The translations under genes were made by a program, and so were the position numbers. The notes beneath the pieces are model-generated. The model ran no database searches. It saw only the letters and a program-made list of their open reading frames with translations, and had not been told where the DNA came from. DNA of 64,000 bases from Acorus gramineus (lineage: Eukaryota; Streptophyta; Magnoliopsida; Acorales; Acoraceae): positions 186,001 to 250,000 of the forward strand of contig JAUJYN010000035.1 of NCBI GenBank assembly GCA_030737835.1, written 5' to 3'. Below, piece by piece: positions 1 through 11,453 of this stretch; the first letter of the stretch is position 1; each line of letters opens with the position of its first letter.

Positions 1-1434
1 CAACGAATGGGTCACGTGGCGATTATCTTCACCTCATCCTTACCCTCACTCCTGGAGGGAGACTCTTGGGACTTATGGAAGAGAGAACGATTCCCACGCC
101 CGTAACATCATTCGTTAACCCTCTCCCAGGTAGTATCTACAACCCGATCTCCTCAACTCACCGCTCTACACCCTTGGTCTGCCAGTAGGCCTTTCCCACC
201 CTCGTGGCCTCCACCTAGTCCACTCCCACTATCATACTGTCCAACACATCGGAGGTACCTACGGACGGGAGCCCTCTGTCAGGTACAGCCAACGCCGGGG
301 AGTTCCTACATCGGATCCAACGAAGGGGAGAACGATCCCATGTTCGCAAAGCGAAACCCAATGGAAAACAACCACTCTTGATACTCGCTTATCGAGATAT
401 CAAACACAGGCATAACAACAATCAACACACTCATATTAACCTTAAAGTAGTCATAGTCCCTAAACGGGAGTAACTACACAAGTTAGAGGGTCGTAACATC
501 GCCGATCCACCCCACGCTCGCCCTTTAGGGGTGTCATGGGTCTTTTGGGACAGACTAGACCGCTCTCCACCCCTGGTCCACCCGGTAGCCCTTTCCCACC
601 CTCGTAGCCTCCACCTAGTCCACTCCCACTATAAGTACTGTCCGACACATCGGAGGTACCTACGGATGGGAGCCCTCTGTCAGGTACAGCCAACGCCGGG
701 GAGTTCCTACATCGGATCCAACCAAAAGGAGAAGACAGCCTACTCACGCGCGTACGATCCTGTTGGATCCGTCGACAACGATTTCTAACACTACTAATGT
801 CATGAATTCTCAAGAATTCCTCCAAAGCGCATAACTAAGATGCGGGGAAACATATATTATAACAACAAGGTTATAATATTCTCTAAGGCATGCTTACAAC
901 AATATAATCACATAATCCCACCTTGATTTAAATAAATTAAACTAAATGGGAACATGCATAGGTCGGGGCTTTCCAATTAAAGGACAAGGTGACTAAACAT
1001 GCATAGGCCGCTACACATGATATAAGGGTGCATATCCCTAGCATACAAAGTCTAAGGTGGCATGGATATATCTTATTTATCATGCATGCATGGTATTTAC
1101 ATATTTTAGCTAGGGGCCCCATCGATGCGCGACACGCTTCTATGCTGGTCGAGCGCATCCCTAGAGGGGGGGGGGATTGGAATCAAACCACTCACCTTAC
1201 AACCCGAGACCTCGCGCATCCCATCCGACGAGATATGCAAGGTAGGGGCATCCAACTGGTGAGTAACAACACAATTTAAACATAGAAATCGTTAGAAATA
1301 CCCAATACTCGGACAAGCATGCATACGGGATCGCACGCATGCGAGCACGCACGTACGCACGCGAGTCCGAGTGCCCCGACACCTATCTGAACCTTCGGGC
1401 AGCCACACACATGGCCCCCCGCACGCGCACGCAC
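1..1434 (-). mobile_element. LTR A, first part (reverse gypsy LTR, cut by window edge and by LTR B)
   Basis: This is reverse-oriented sequence of the long-LTR gypsy family. It carries the family landmarks in reverse order: the CCCTCACC-type unit near the left edge, the block that reads in reverse complement as TTGCAT, a 39-nt exon-like stretch and GTGAGTG (about 1194-1245), and the start of the CpG-rich CGCACGC tract. It is interrupted after 1434 by forward LTR B and resumes at 5062. The CGCAC at 1430-1434 is repeated at 5062-5066, which is the target-site duplication of B. The 5' boundary of A lies to the left of the window. Confidence 0.8.
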
Positions 1435-2359
1435 TGTTGTGTCTGTGTCAATTGGAGCGCTCTGTTTGAAGATTTGGGTACATAAATGTTTTCCTAAGTT
1501 ATGTATTCCTGATTTGGTGTTTGGATTTGATTTTGTTAAAATCCAAGATGAAGAGGTTTAATTATGATTTTATTATGAGATGTCCAGTTTTGAGTTAGCT
1601 TTCGCACAGAAGTGGAATTAGACCAACTGGATTCTTGTAGTAAAAGTTATGGGTATTTTTCCAAGTATACCCCGGGGATGGAAATTCTGGCAGCAGCCCT
1701 GTTCCATGTTTAACTCTAATTTCGGATTAGCTGGAGAGATTATCTGATCTTTCCATGAACATGAAAGTTGTAGATAATCTTCTTAGATTTCCATCGGTCT
1801 TGGAATTGAGCAATTCAGAGCTGTATCGAGGAAGTTATGGCTGTTCCAGTGAAGCTTGCGCAGAATTTCTAGTCGAAGGGCGACTAGGTCATTCCCCCTT
1901 TAGATATTTTGATAAATATCTCATCTCTCTCTCTCTCTCCCTCCCAATGTCTACGACCAGCTCTTTTTCTCTCCTTCTCTCTTGCAAACACCCCCCCCCC
2001 CATGTGTTTGATGGAATGCCCCAATGAGAGATGGTGATGGAGATGGTGGCTTGGTGTTGTGTGTTGTTGTGTTTGTTTCCCCTCTCTATCAAGCTCTCTT
2101 TGCATGATCTCCCCCCCCCTGTTTTGCTGCTGAAGAGGAGGCTGAGGAGAGGCTAGAGGCGGTGGTGGTGGTTGAGGTGGTCGCGGGTGCGTCGAGGGCC
2201 CCGAACCTCCCCCTTTTGTTCCCCCTCCAAGGTGAGCTCCTCCCCTCCTTTTCTTGATATTTTTTTGGCTTAAGGGGATGTTGGGAAGGTCATGCATGTT
2301 GGGTAGATATGTTAGGGTGTGTGTGAGGGATTGGGATGGGTGAAAAAGGGGTTAGAATG

Positions 2360-2960
2360 GCTTGGGCACGCGCTGGGCGCGGTCTGCGCGCGTGCGCGCG
2401 CAGGCGGGCGCAGACGGGCGCTGGCGGGTACAGTCAGGCGCGCAGTCGCGCGTGGGTGCGTGCGCGCGGGTGTGCGGGTGCGTGCGGGAGTGCGCGCTGG
2501 TGCGCGCGGGTGCAGGTGAGAGCGGGGGTGCGCGCGGGAGTGCGCGTGGGTGCGCGCAGGCGTGCGCGCGAGCGTGCGCGCGCCGGGCAAGGCGCCTGGG
2601 CACTGCGCCTGGGTGCGGGGCAGGGCGCCTGAGCATGCGCCTGGGCGCGGAGCTGGGGACCAGTGCGCGCGCGTGCGTGCGTGCGAGTGCTGGGGTGTGC
2701 ACGGGGTGCTGCGCGTGGGGCGCGGGCTGGACGCACGGTGCGCGCGGGCGCGCGCGAGCTTGCGCGTGCGTGCGGCAGCACGTCGGGGCGCGCGGGCAGG
2801 CACGCGGCAGTGCGCCGATGGTGCCGGGGTGTGTGCGTGCGTGCGCATTCGTGCGTGCGCGTGCGGGGGGCCATGCGTATGGCTGCCCGAGGGTTCGAGT
2901 AGGTGTCGGGGCACTCGGACTCGCGTGCTCGCATGCGTGCGAGCCCGTATGCATGCTTAT
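2360..2960. repeat. CpG-rich alternating GTGCGC low-complexity tract in LTR B
   Basis: About 600 bp are dominated by GTGCGC/GCGCGTGC repeats. All six frames are long and open but encode only Arg/Ala/Val/Gly or Thr/Pro/His-rich low-complexity peptides. That is an effect of base composition, not evidence of coding. Equivalent tracts lie in LTRs A, C, F, H, J, K, L, N and the 5' LTR of the 55.6-kb element. Confidence 0.85.
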
Positions 2961-3807
2961 CCGAGTTTTGGGTATTTCTAAGCATTTCTATGTATAAATT
3001 GTGTTGTTTCTCACCAGTTGGGTGCCCCTACCTTGCAGATCTCGTCGGATGGGATGCGCGAGGTCCCGGGTCGTAAGGTGAGTGGTTTGATTCCAATCCC
3101 CCCCCCCCCTCTAGGGATGCGCTCGACCAGCATAGGCGCGCGTCACGCATCGTTGGGGTCCCCTAGCTATTAGAAGCTATGCATGCACCCTTATATGACC
3201 AATATGATGCTATGCATGCCACCCTAGATTTGTATGCTAGGGATATGCACCCTTATATCATGTATAGCGGCCTATGCATGTTTAGTTACCATATTTTCAT
3301 TCTAGGAAAGCCTCGACCTATGCATGCGTCCTATTAGTTTAATTTATTAAATTAAATGCGAGCGTATGTCTATTAGTATGCCTTGGGGAATATTTTGAGA
3401 CCCGGGCTAGGGTACTCCGTGTTCCTTGTTTGGTTGTCTGGATGTCCTATATCGGGACCTCAGGTTGCCCTCCCAAGGTTTCTTTTCCTCATTATTATCC
3501 TATATGTTCCCCGCATCTTGGTTATGCGCCCTGGAAGAATTTGAAAGAATTCAAGACATTAGAGTTGTTGAGATGTGTTGTCGGCGGATCCGAGTGGATC
3601 ATATGCGTATGGATAGGCTGTTCTGTTCCCTTCGTTGGATCCGTGTAGAGACTGCCCCAGCGTTAGAAAGGCCGTCCCGTGAGAGGGCTCCCATCAGTAG
3701 GCACCTCCTGATTTGGGATGGACTGTGCTGAATGTGGGAGTGGCCAAGCGGCCTACGGAGTGAAGGAGAGACTATCGGTGGACCAAGGGTGACCAACAGC
3801 CTAGTCA

Positions 3808-3965
3808 GTCCCAATATCCTATGTCACCATATTGAGGGTGAGGGTGAGGGTGTGGTGGGTCGGCGATGTAGCGACCTACTGGATTGTTTAGTCCCAATAT
3901 CCTATGTCACCATATTGAGGGGTGAGGGTGAGGGTGTGGTGGGTCGGCGATGTAGCGACCCACTG
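3808..3965 (+). repeat. Two tandem G-rich hairpin units in LTR B
   Basis: Two about 80-bp units each read: AGTCCCAATATCCTATGTCAC, then GAGGGTGAGGGTG, then a hairpin GTGGGTCG...CGACC(C/T)AC (3855-3879 and 3939-3963), which brackets a short GCGATGTA loop. The second unit also contains four closely spaced G-runs, a G-quadruplex-type pattern. The same unit occurs once to four times in the other LTR copies. Confidence 0.8.
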
Positions 3966-5061
3966 GTTTGTGTAGTCATTGCCACTTTGAGGCTATGATT
4001 GTTTTGAGGTTCATATGATTGTGATGCATAGTTTGGTGCCATTCGCTGAGCGTGTGGCCAGGTAGAGGCTACCCGGAAGAGGGTTAGCGAATGATGTCGC
4101 GAGCGTGGAATCGCTCTCCCCTTCGTTGGATCCGATGTAGGAACTCCTCGACATTGGAGGCCAGGGAGAGGCTACCGGTGGACCAGGGGTGTAGAGCAGT
4201 CTAAGTCTCTCCCAAAGTCCCGAGATGTCTCCTTTCAGGAGTGAGGGTGTGGGTGAGGCGAAGACGCGTCCATCGTGACCCATTCGTTGTTCGACCGTTC
4301 TCATAGATGTTGGGTCGGGTCCTGTGATCGATGTTGAGGGACATCGTTGGGCGTTTATCTAGAGGTAGATGATCCAGTAGTGTTGAGTAGACCAGTAAGT
4401 CTGGGTCTCTTCGACCGATGGCATGGTCTCTGGACCAGTAAATCCAGGTCTCTTCGACCGACGGTATGGTCTCTCCCCATAAGTCCCAAGAGACTCCTTT
4501 CGGGAGTGAGGGTGGGGATGAGGTTGGTCGTGCTGCCGCGTGACCCAGTGATCATTGGGTTTCTACCCATGTTTTTCCTTGAAAAAGGGAACTGATTTAT
4601 GTATTGACCTGTAGATGGTGATTGGTTTCCAGCCACTCACTGAGCTTGTAGCTCACCCCTCGCATACTGTTTCTTTTCAGGGGCAGTGTTGGGCGTGGAG
4701 CTGGAGCTTTCCTGTGGCGTGGTCTTATGGGCGTTGGAGCGTTCTTCCGGCGGGTGGCGAGTGCGAGGCTGTCAGCATTCCTAGAGTCATTTTATGCTTT
4801 GTAATCTTGCATGTGGCACAGGTTGTATTTTCTTTGGTCTAGACTTGGCTTCCACAGGACATTAATTGTGTATTCGGGTCTGTAATAATGTTTTTGATTT
4901 ACAGACATTGTTATATATTATGCTTCCGCTTTTCAGTCAGTTATCTTTATCTTGCTTTGCCGCCTTGTGTATTGTTGTTGGTGTCCTTATTGACCACAGT
5001 TATTGATAAATGATATTATATTTTATTATTGCCACGTCTCGGGGACGCCTGGGGCGTGACA

Positions 5062-6386
5062 CGCACGAATGAGCACGCACGCACGCACCCCAGCACCATC
5101 GGCGCACTGCCGTGCGCCTGCCCGCGCGCCAAACGCGCTGCCGCATGCGCGCACTGCGCGTCCAGCCCACGCGCCCTCCCGCAGCACCCCGCGCACGCCC
5201 CAGCACGCGCATGCACGCGCGCGCGTGCACTGGTCTCCAACCCCGCGCCCAGGCGCATGCCCAGGCGCACTGCTCCGCGCGCGCGCACTCCCGCGCACAC
5301 CCCCGCTCGCGCCAGCACCCGCACGCCCACTCGGTGCGCACCCGCGCACTCGTGCGCACGCGCCCACGCGCGTCTGCGCGCCCGCCAGCGCCTGCCAGCT
5401 CTCGCCTGCGCGCGCACGCGCGCAGACTGCCCCCAACGCGCGCCCACTCTATCCCGACCTCTTTTTAACCCTCCCCAACCCCTCACACACACCCTAACCC
5501 ATCTACCTAGCATGCATGACCTCCCCAACCATCCCTAAGCCATGAAAACCAAGAAAAGAAGGGGAGGAGCTCACCTTGGGAGGGGGAACGAAAGGGGGAG
5601 GTTCGGGGGCCCTCGACGCACCCGCGACCACCTCAACCACCACCACCACCTCAGCCCTCCTCAGCCCTCCCATGGCTGCAAATCAGGGGGGGAAAGATCA
5701 AGAAAAGGGAGCTTGAGAGAGAGGAGATCATCAACAACAACAAAACCTAGCCAAAGCTTCTCATGCACTTGCACCATCTCCTTCACTTCTCTTTTAGACA
5801 TTAAATCAAACACTTGGGGGGCTTGAGAGAGAGGAAGAGAGAGCCCAAGAAAAATGGGCGTGGAAGTGAGAGGGAGAGAGAGAGAGAGAAGATATTTTGC
5901 ACACAAATATCTTAAGAGGGGTGGAAATGACCTAGTCGTCCTTTGACTAGAAATTCTGCACATGCTTCACTGGAACAGCCATAACTTCCTCAATATAGCT
6001 CCGAATTGCACAATTCCAAGTCCGTTGGAAAGCCAAGAAGATTATCTACAACTTTCATGTTTATGCCAAGATCAAATAATCTCTCCAGATATTCCGAAAT
6101 TAGAGCTAAACATAGAGCAGGGCTGCTGCCAGAATTTCCCTCCCCGGGGTATACTTGGAAAAATACCCATAACTTTTACTACAAGAATTCAGTTGACCTA
6201 ATTCCACCTTTGTACGAAAGCTAACTCAAAACTGGACATCTCATAATAAAATCATATTTAAACCTCTTCATCTTGGATTTTAACAAAATCAAATCAAAAT
6301 ACCAAATCAGGAATACATAACTTCTAGGAAAAAAATTATGTACCCAAATTTTCAATCAGAGTGCTCCAAATGACACAGGCACAACA
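5062..6386 (-). mobile_element. LTR A, second part (reverse; ends at its own LTR boundary)
   Basis: This continues LTR A beyond the inserted LTR B; the first five bases are the duplicated target CGCAC. It runs through the CpG-rich tract (to about 5440), the candidate exon 1 region (about 5520-5700) and the conserved terminal segment to ...GACACAGGCACAACA at 6386. In element orientation this is the LTR start TGTTGTGCCTGTGTC. Because a polypurine tract abuts this end, A is the 3' LTR of a reverse-oriented element. Confidence 0.85.
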
Positions 6387-6534
6387 TTCTTCCCCCCTTA
6401 GGAAATTTAGTCCTCGAAATTTAAGGAAACCCAAAGGAAAGACCGAATATAGCAAGTATCTCGCATAGACCTTTTGCTTCCAAGTGGTCCTTGCACCGGA
6501 CTGGCGCTACCAACTCACTATAATCAAAGGAACG
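6387..6534 (-). mobile_element. Polypurine tract and residual internal 3' region of element A
   Basis: Reading the minus strand, sequence ending GAGGACTAAATTTCCTAAGG is followed by a GGGGGGAAGAA polypurine run directly before the LTR start at 6386. This is the normal arrangement at the 3' end of a gypsy retrotransposon, where the polypurine tract primes plus-strand DNA synthesis. About 150 bp of internal sequence survive before an abrupt join to LTR G at about 6535. The rest of the internal region is missing. Confidence 0.7.
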
Positions 6535-8240
6535 GTCTAAGGCATGCCATATTCTATACATCCATACACATTACCAAAAATACATGCCCATACTAGAGGG
6601 GCTCATGCAACACAATCATTCATACATGAATACAATACATGTATATAAGCCTAGCATGCAAGATATCTACATATTATAGCTTAAGCATGGCCATACTACT
6701 TATCTACACAAGTAGTATAGCTAGGGGGGGCCCATCGATGCGCGACGCGCGTCTACGCGCGTCGAGCGCATCCCGAGAGGGGGGGGATTGGATCGAACCA
6801 CTCACCGATACCCGGATCGTCGCGCGTCCGGTCTACGAGATCTGCAAAACACAACCAATGATCCATAATTAAATTATGGAACCTCCTATCACACATATAA
6901 GCTTACTTCATGAAGACCCTAACCCCTGATACTTCCATATTATCACCCAAGACACATGCAACCAACTCCTTGACACTCAACCAAGCAAAACTGCTAAACC
7001 TGCTGCAACCAGCCCTACTAATTGGTCTTCACAGCACCCAATACAATTCCGAAAATTATGAAATAAATCATGCACATTCTATGATATGCTGGGATCATAA
7101 TCCATGAAGACATTAGAACCTAATTTTGCCTCTACAAGCCCAAAACAAATCATTTCCCGAAGCAGGTCAATTCCTACGCGAACCTGGACAAGTCATGCAA
7201 AACAAGTTCTAACTTACAACACAGATATCATAATGACCCCAAATTTCATATATAACATCTAGACACATAGCTGATCAAATCATAAGAAGACATAATCCTA
7301 AAAATATGCCTCTAAATACTAGATTCACTGAGATCTTTAAAAGACAGTGAGCTGCCTTACCGAAACAGGGAGAGAGAAATGGGGAGATGCGGGGTTATCG
7401 ACACACCCACGACCACCTCAACCACCACCACCACTACCACCATCTCTTCAGCCTCTCCACCAGCCCTTCTTGGCAGAAAACAGGGGTGCAAGGGCATGAG
7501 AAGGGGATTGAGAGAAGAGAAACAACAACAACAACAACAACACATGCTCACCTTTTCTCACCCTTTCTCACTCTTTCTTGAGCTTCTTCTTCATCCTTTC
7601 CTCCATTAACAACACACACACAACAAAAAAAAACAGAGAGGGAGAGGGAGACGAGAGTGAGAGGGAGTGAGAGGTTTCCACAAAAGGGGGGTTTTAAATG
7701 GAGATAAAGTGAGTTGGTGGGGGGGGGGGGGGGGGGGACAAGACCAAATCGTCCCTGACCAGAAATTCTGGACGGGCTTCACTAGAACAGCCATAACTTT
7801 CACGATATAGCTCCGAATTGCACAATTCAAAATCCTTTGGAAAGCCAAGAAGATTATCTACAACTTTCATGTTTATGCCAAGATCAAATAATCCCTCCAG
7901 CTATTCCGAAATGAGAGCTAAACATTGAACAGGGCTGCTGCCAGAATTTTTCATCCCCGGGGTATACTTGGAAAAATACCCATAACTTTTACTACATGAA
8001 TCCAGTTGATCTAATTCAACTTTTGTACGAAAGCTAACTCAAAACTGAGCATCTCATGATAAAATCATATTTAAACCTCTTCATCTTGGATTTTAACAAA
8101 TTAAATCCAAATACCAAGTCGGAAGAAAATTATGTAGCCAAATTTTCAATCAGAGCACTCCAACTCCTGCAGGTGGCTAAAAGCCAAAATTTTAGCGACT
8201 CCGATCGAAAAATAAGGCTCCAAATGACACAGGCATAGCA
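6535..8240 (-). mobile_element. LTR G, truncated reverse gypsy LTR
   Basis: This reverse LTR ends in ...GACACAGGCATAGCA at 8240 (element-sense TGCTATGCCTGTGTC). Its left part is missing: it begins at an internal LTR position (CTAAGGCATGCCATATTC), matching 19301 onward in LTR D. It carries a 36-nt exon-like block with AG and GT flanks (reverse complement, about 6800-6850). The conserved terminal 500 bp are clearly related to LTR A but differ at many positions, so G and A are unlikely to be the pair of LTRs of one recent element. A run of about 20 G lies near 7720-7738. Confidence 0.75.
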
Positions 8241-9434
8241 GCTAAGATCTGTAAGACAAGGGTATCCAATTTGGTGAGTAAAATCACATTAAAACACTTA
8301 GAATTTAACTAGAAATACCAAAGACTTAGACATGCACGCATACGGGCTCGCACGCATGCGAGCACTCACGTACGCACGCATGCTCGAGTGCCCCAGCACC
8401 CATCCGAGCCCTCAGGCAGCCACATGCGTGGCCCCGCACGTGCATGCATGTGCGCACGCACCCCCACGCCCTCTGGCACCCTGTCGCGTACCCAGCCGCG
8501 TGCCCAGATGCGCTGCCGCGGGCGCCCGCGCCCTCCTGCACCCGCCTGAGCCCCTCTGAGCACGCATGCGCTCGCACACGCCCACGCGCGTGCCTCCAGC
8601 CAACTTTAACCCCTCCCTAGCCCCCCTCACGCGCCCTAACCCAACTACCTAGCATGCATGACCTCCCAACACACCCAAATGTGCTATAAATCAGCAAAGA
8701 AGAGGGAAAAATAACACACCAAGGGAGGGGGAGATGTGGGGGCTCACAAGCACGCCTTGACCACCTCCACCGCCACCACCACTACAACTGCCTCAACTTG
8801 GGTGTTGTTCTTCTTGGCTGAAACCATGGGGGGAATCATGAGAGGGAGCATGAGAGAGTAGGGGATGGAGAAGGAAAAGAAATAACAACTCTTACATACA
8901 CACACCTTCTTGAACTTCCTTCTTCACCTTCTCCTTCATTTTGCTTCTTCCTCCTCCTTCTTCACACACAAAGAGGGGAAAAAGAGACCAAGAGAGGGAG
9001 AGAAAGAGAGATCCACGAAATGGGAGAGAGGGGGAGAGAGAGAGAGAGAGAGAGGGCAAAAATGTCATTTTCATGCCCAAATAGTGTCTAGGGGTGACCA
9101 TAAGGGGGTGGTGAGGTTAGGGTTAGGCTCACCCTCACTCAACCACTCATTTTTGCTTTATTGGGAAGCGTGCGGAGAAGCACCACACACTCAAAAATAT
9201 CTCACCCACCAAAACCCAGTAACGGCCAAACCCGGATGCGATGCAGAAGTGCATATTTTTCAAAACGTTACCAAAATTCGATGAAATTTTTATGGGTAGT
9301 ACAAAACGGTACCAGGACCCATAATATGCAGTTAGATTTTCAATCAGAGCACTCAAACTCCCGCAGGTAGTTAAAAGCTAAAATTTTAGCGACTCCGATA
9401 GAAAAATAAGACCCCGAATGACACAGGCATAACA
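8241..9434 (-). mobile_element. LTR F, truncated reverse gypsy LTR
   Basis: This segment starts inside an LTR at the AGATCTGTAAGACAAGG site, which is the position of the conserved exon-like block, and ends with ...GACACAGGCATAACA at 9434. It includes a shorter CpG-rich tract (8335-8600) and the conserved segment around CGTTACCAAAATTCGATGAA (9267-9286). The left end meets LTR G with no detectable target duplication, and the right end meets internal sequence of LTR D, so rearrangement or deletion has removed the outer parts. Confidence 0.65.
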
Positions 9435-9727
9435 CTCAGAGTATACTTGACGGGTATAAGAGTCACATGACCACGTGACTCCCAACTCATCCTCACCCTA
9501 GCCCCCGGAGGGGTGACCCTAGGGACTTTTGGGATAAAACCTTTTGCTCTACACCCTTCATCATCCATGTGATGCAAGGGCGATTACATCGCTTGCGCTC
9601 TAACTAAATAAGGTACAAACAGACTAAGGGTCATTCCCATGCCTAGCATGGGTAGACACAATTAGTCTAACATGCGCATATATATAGCAGGAGAATTTCT
9701 ATCGCAAGTAGGCTACATGATCCACAT
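9435..9727 (-). mobile_element. LTR D, segment 1 (reverse, split by LTR T)
   Basis: This matches, in reverse complement, the 18480-18580 and 16920-16950 parts of forward LTR E (for example CAGAGTATACTTGACGGG against the E segment near 18561). The sequence CACAT at 9723-9727 is the left target-site copy for LTR T. The GGGGCGTGACA end expected for this LTR is not present to the left, where F abuts. Confidence 0.7.
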
Positions 9728-10962
9728 TGTAGATACCCTAATTTTGACCGTCCAAAGAAAAGAAATTTACTTCAAGTAATATTGGAAACAACCACATTTG
9801 GACATTCAATAGAAAACTTCCTTAGAGAAACTAAACCGGAAACCCTAGTCCACACTTAGAAGGTCTAAAGACCTGGACAGGGGCGGCTACTGGAGAGTAG
9901 CCACCCCATATTGGGTGGCTAGTTTCAACTAGCCGCCCCTTTAGCCGACCCCAAACCGCCTCCCTGGATGGGACATAAAGCAGCATTTAATGCTGATGAT
10001 TGCGGCGGTTTGTGCCCTTTAGCCACCCCATCTTGGCCGGTTCAACCTTAGTAACCGACCCAAGCCACCGCTTGTCAGAGATGGGACGTTTGGCAGGTCA
10101 TGATTGGGGCGGCTATTTAAGAGTAGCCGCCCCTCACCTGGACATTGTCAGAGAACAAAGATCTAATGGGAGGTCAAATCAAGCACCTTATTATCCATTT
10201 TGATCTATTGTCCAGTGGACACTCCCCTACACCTTTTTTACTATAAATAGGGGGTCTCCAAGCACTTCTTCTTCATCATCAATCAACCAAGAATCAATCC
10301 ATACCCACACTCACAAATCAACCCACAAACCCTTCACCACTTCAAAACCCTTGAGAGAGAAAGTGAGAGAGAAACCCATTTCCTACACCAAATCACTCTC
10401 CAAAACCCAGGTTAAACCTAGCTTAACCTTTGCCAACACCCAAAACCAAACCCTACCCAGGTTCTGCCCAAGTTGAACCAGGTCCCAGGCGGCTACTCAA
10501 AACCAACCGCCCCCCACCAGGCGGCTAAACCCTACTAGTTGGCCCTCCCCCTAGCCCACCTTAGTCCCAATTCTCCTTTAGTCAAGTCTTTGAAGCAGAA
10601 GAGGATCCATGTCTTCACCTCTGTGTACGGCATGCCCGTGTCTCAGAGCGGAGACCCCACAAACTCCCCCACGAAGGCGATCAAATCCAACACCCGACTT
10701 TTTCCTGCTTTTCGAGAAAAGTAGGTGGCGATCACAACCACCCCTGAATCTTCCTGAGGACCTATCGGCCGCCTCAGCCAGGAACGGAAAACCAACCCAC
10801 CACCCTTTTGAGAGACGATCCGACCGAGCCTGCCAAGGTGCACACCGGATCCAAACCTCCGAAGAACCCCCACACACGTAGACCCCAAAGGACCGTAAGA
10901 GGGGGGAAGGCTTTCCAAAGCACGACTGAACCCCAACATCCTTCTAAAATCCGATATCGACA
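9728..10962 (+). mobile_element. Solo LTR T of an unrelated LTR-retrotransposon family
   Basis: The unit begins TGTAGATACCCTAATTTTG and ends CGATATCGACA. It is flanked by CACAT (9723-9727) and CAGAT (10963-10967), a 4/5-matching 5-bp target duplication. When it is removed, the flanks rejoin to match the corresponding stretch of LTR E. A TATA box (TATAAATA, 10242-10249) is followed by a CT/AT-rich leader (10261 onward), giving plus-strand promoter polarity. Upstream are three palindromes built on GGGGCGGCTA...TAGCCGCCCC (9880-9907, 9913-9938, 10106-10133). The length of 1235 bp and the sequence set it apart from the long-LTR family. The clade is not determinable from the LTR alone; a Tat/Athila-type element is possible. 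Confidence 0.75.
10242..10249 (+). promoter_or_regulatory. TATA box of LTR T
   Basis: TATAAATA is followed by a G-run and then, about 20 bases on, the CT/AT-rich stretch CTTCTTCTTCATCATC, a usual setting for a plant LTR transcription start. It defines the plus strand as the transcribed strand of this LTR. Confidence 0.6.
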
Positions 10963-11453
10963 CAGATGCACAATAACATATGATTTACTATTGTTCTCCC
11001 TAACATGAATATATGGCATAAACAACGTATCATGCAACATGCATACAAGATATGGCCTATTTAAACATCCACGCAAGGCCATTAATCATACAAGCATACA
11101 AAGCATAGCCTAACATGCGTTGGATATTACCAACTTAAAAGGGAAGGGTTAAGCGCAATCTCGCGCACCAATAGGTGCATGCCAATAATCCTGAGCAAAC
11201 CTGAGTCAAGTAGGAACTACATCTACTTACTCAGTTCACGCAAAGAGTGAGGATAAGAGAGAGAGAAGGCCTCATCATCTCAAGGAACTGCTCATAGCTT
11301 TGGCCCAACAAGATGGGCACAACAACTATACCACGCCCTCAAGTCTTATGACAAGGGAATATTAAGTATGCACCTAGTTATTAACCCAAGCTTAATCATG
11401 CTAGATAATACTAACATACGGGGGGGGGGGGGAGTATTACAAACAAGACTACC
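10963..11453 (-). mobile_element. LTR D, segment 2 (reverse)
   Basis: This is LTR D between inserted LTR T and inserted LTR E. In reverse complement it matches 16400-16870 of LTR E (for example CATGTTAGGGAGA and TTGGTGATATCCAACGC). It holds a 12-base G-run (about 11420-11432) and ends with CTACC (11449-11453), the left target copy of LTR E. Confidence 0.75.

Larger units (their letters stand above)
1435..5061 (+). mobile_element. Solo LTR B (long gypsy LTR, TSD CGCAC)
   Basis: The LTR begins TGTTGTGTCTGTGTCAATTG and ends GGGGCGTGACA, so it has TG...CA termini, and it is flanked by CGCAC on both sides (1430-1434 and 5062-5066). No internal gag-pol sequence is attached, so it is a solo LTR, presumably left by recombination between the two LTRs of a full element. 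Inside, in order, are a candidate donor (AAG/GTGAGC, about 2230), a CpG-rich tract (2360-2960), a 39-nt exon-like block between TTGCAG and GTGAGTGG (about 3043-3081), two G-rich hairpin units (3800-3965) and a candidate acceptor TTCTTTTCAG ending at 4680. At 3627 bp it is one of the longer uninterrupted copies here. Confidence 0.9.

Noticed and set aside
1884-2297. Minus-strand proline/glycine-rich frame over a CT microsatellite in LTR B
   Set aside because: Low-complexity translation of (CT)n and poly-G/C runs, not conserved in the other LTR copies.
2362-2997. Long open frames on both strands in CpG-rich tracts (also near 13376-14146, 23250-24104, 27473-28204, 30007-30528, 31038-31788, 53119-53870)
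   Set aside because: The translations are Arg/Ala/Gly/Val or Pro/Thr/His low-complexity in every frame. They arise because CG-rich repeats lack stop codons, and the tracts sit inside LTRs.
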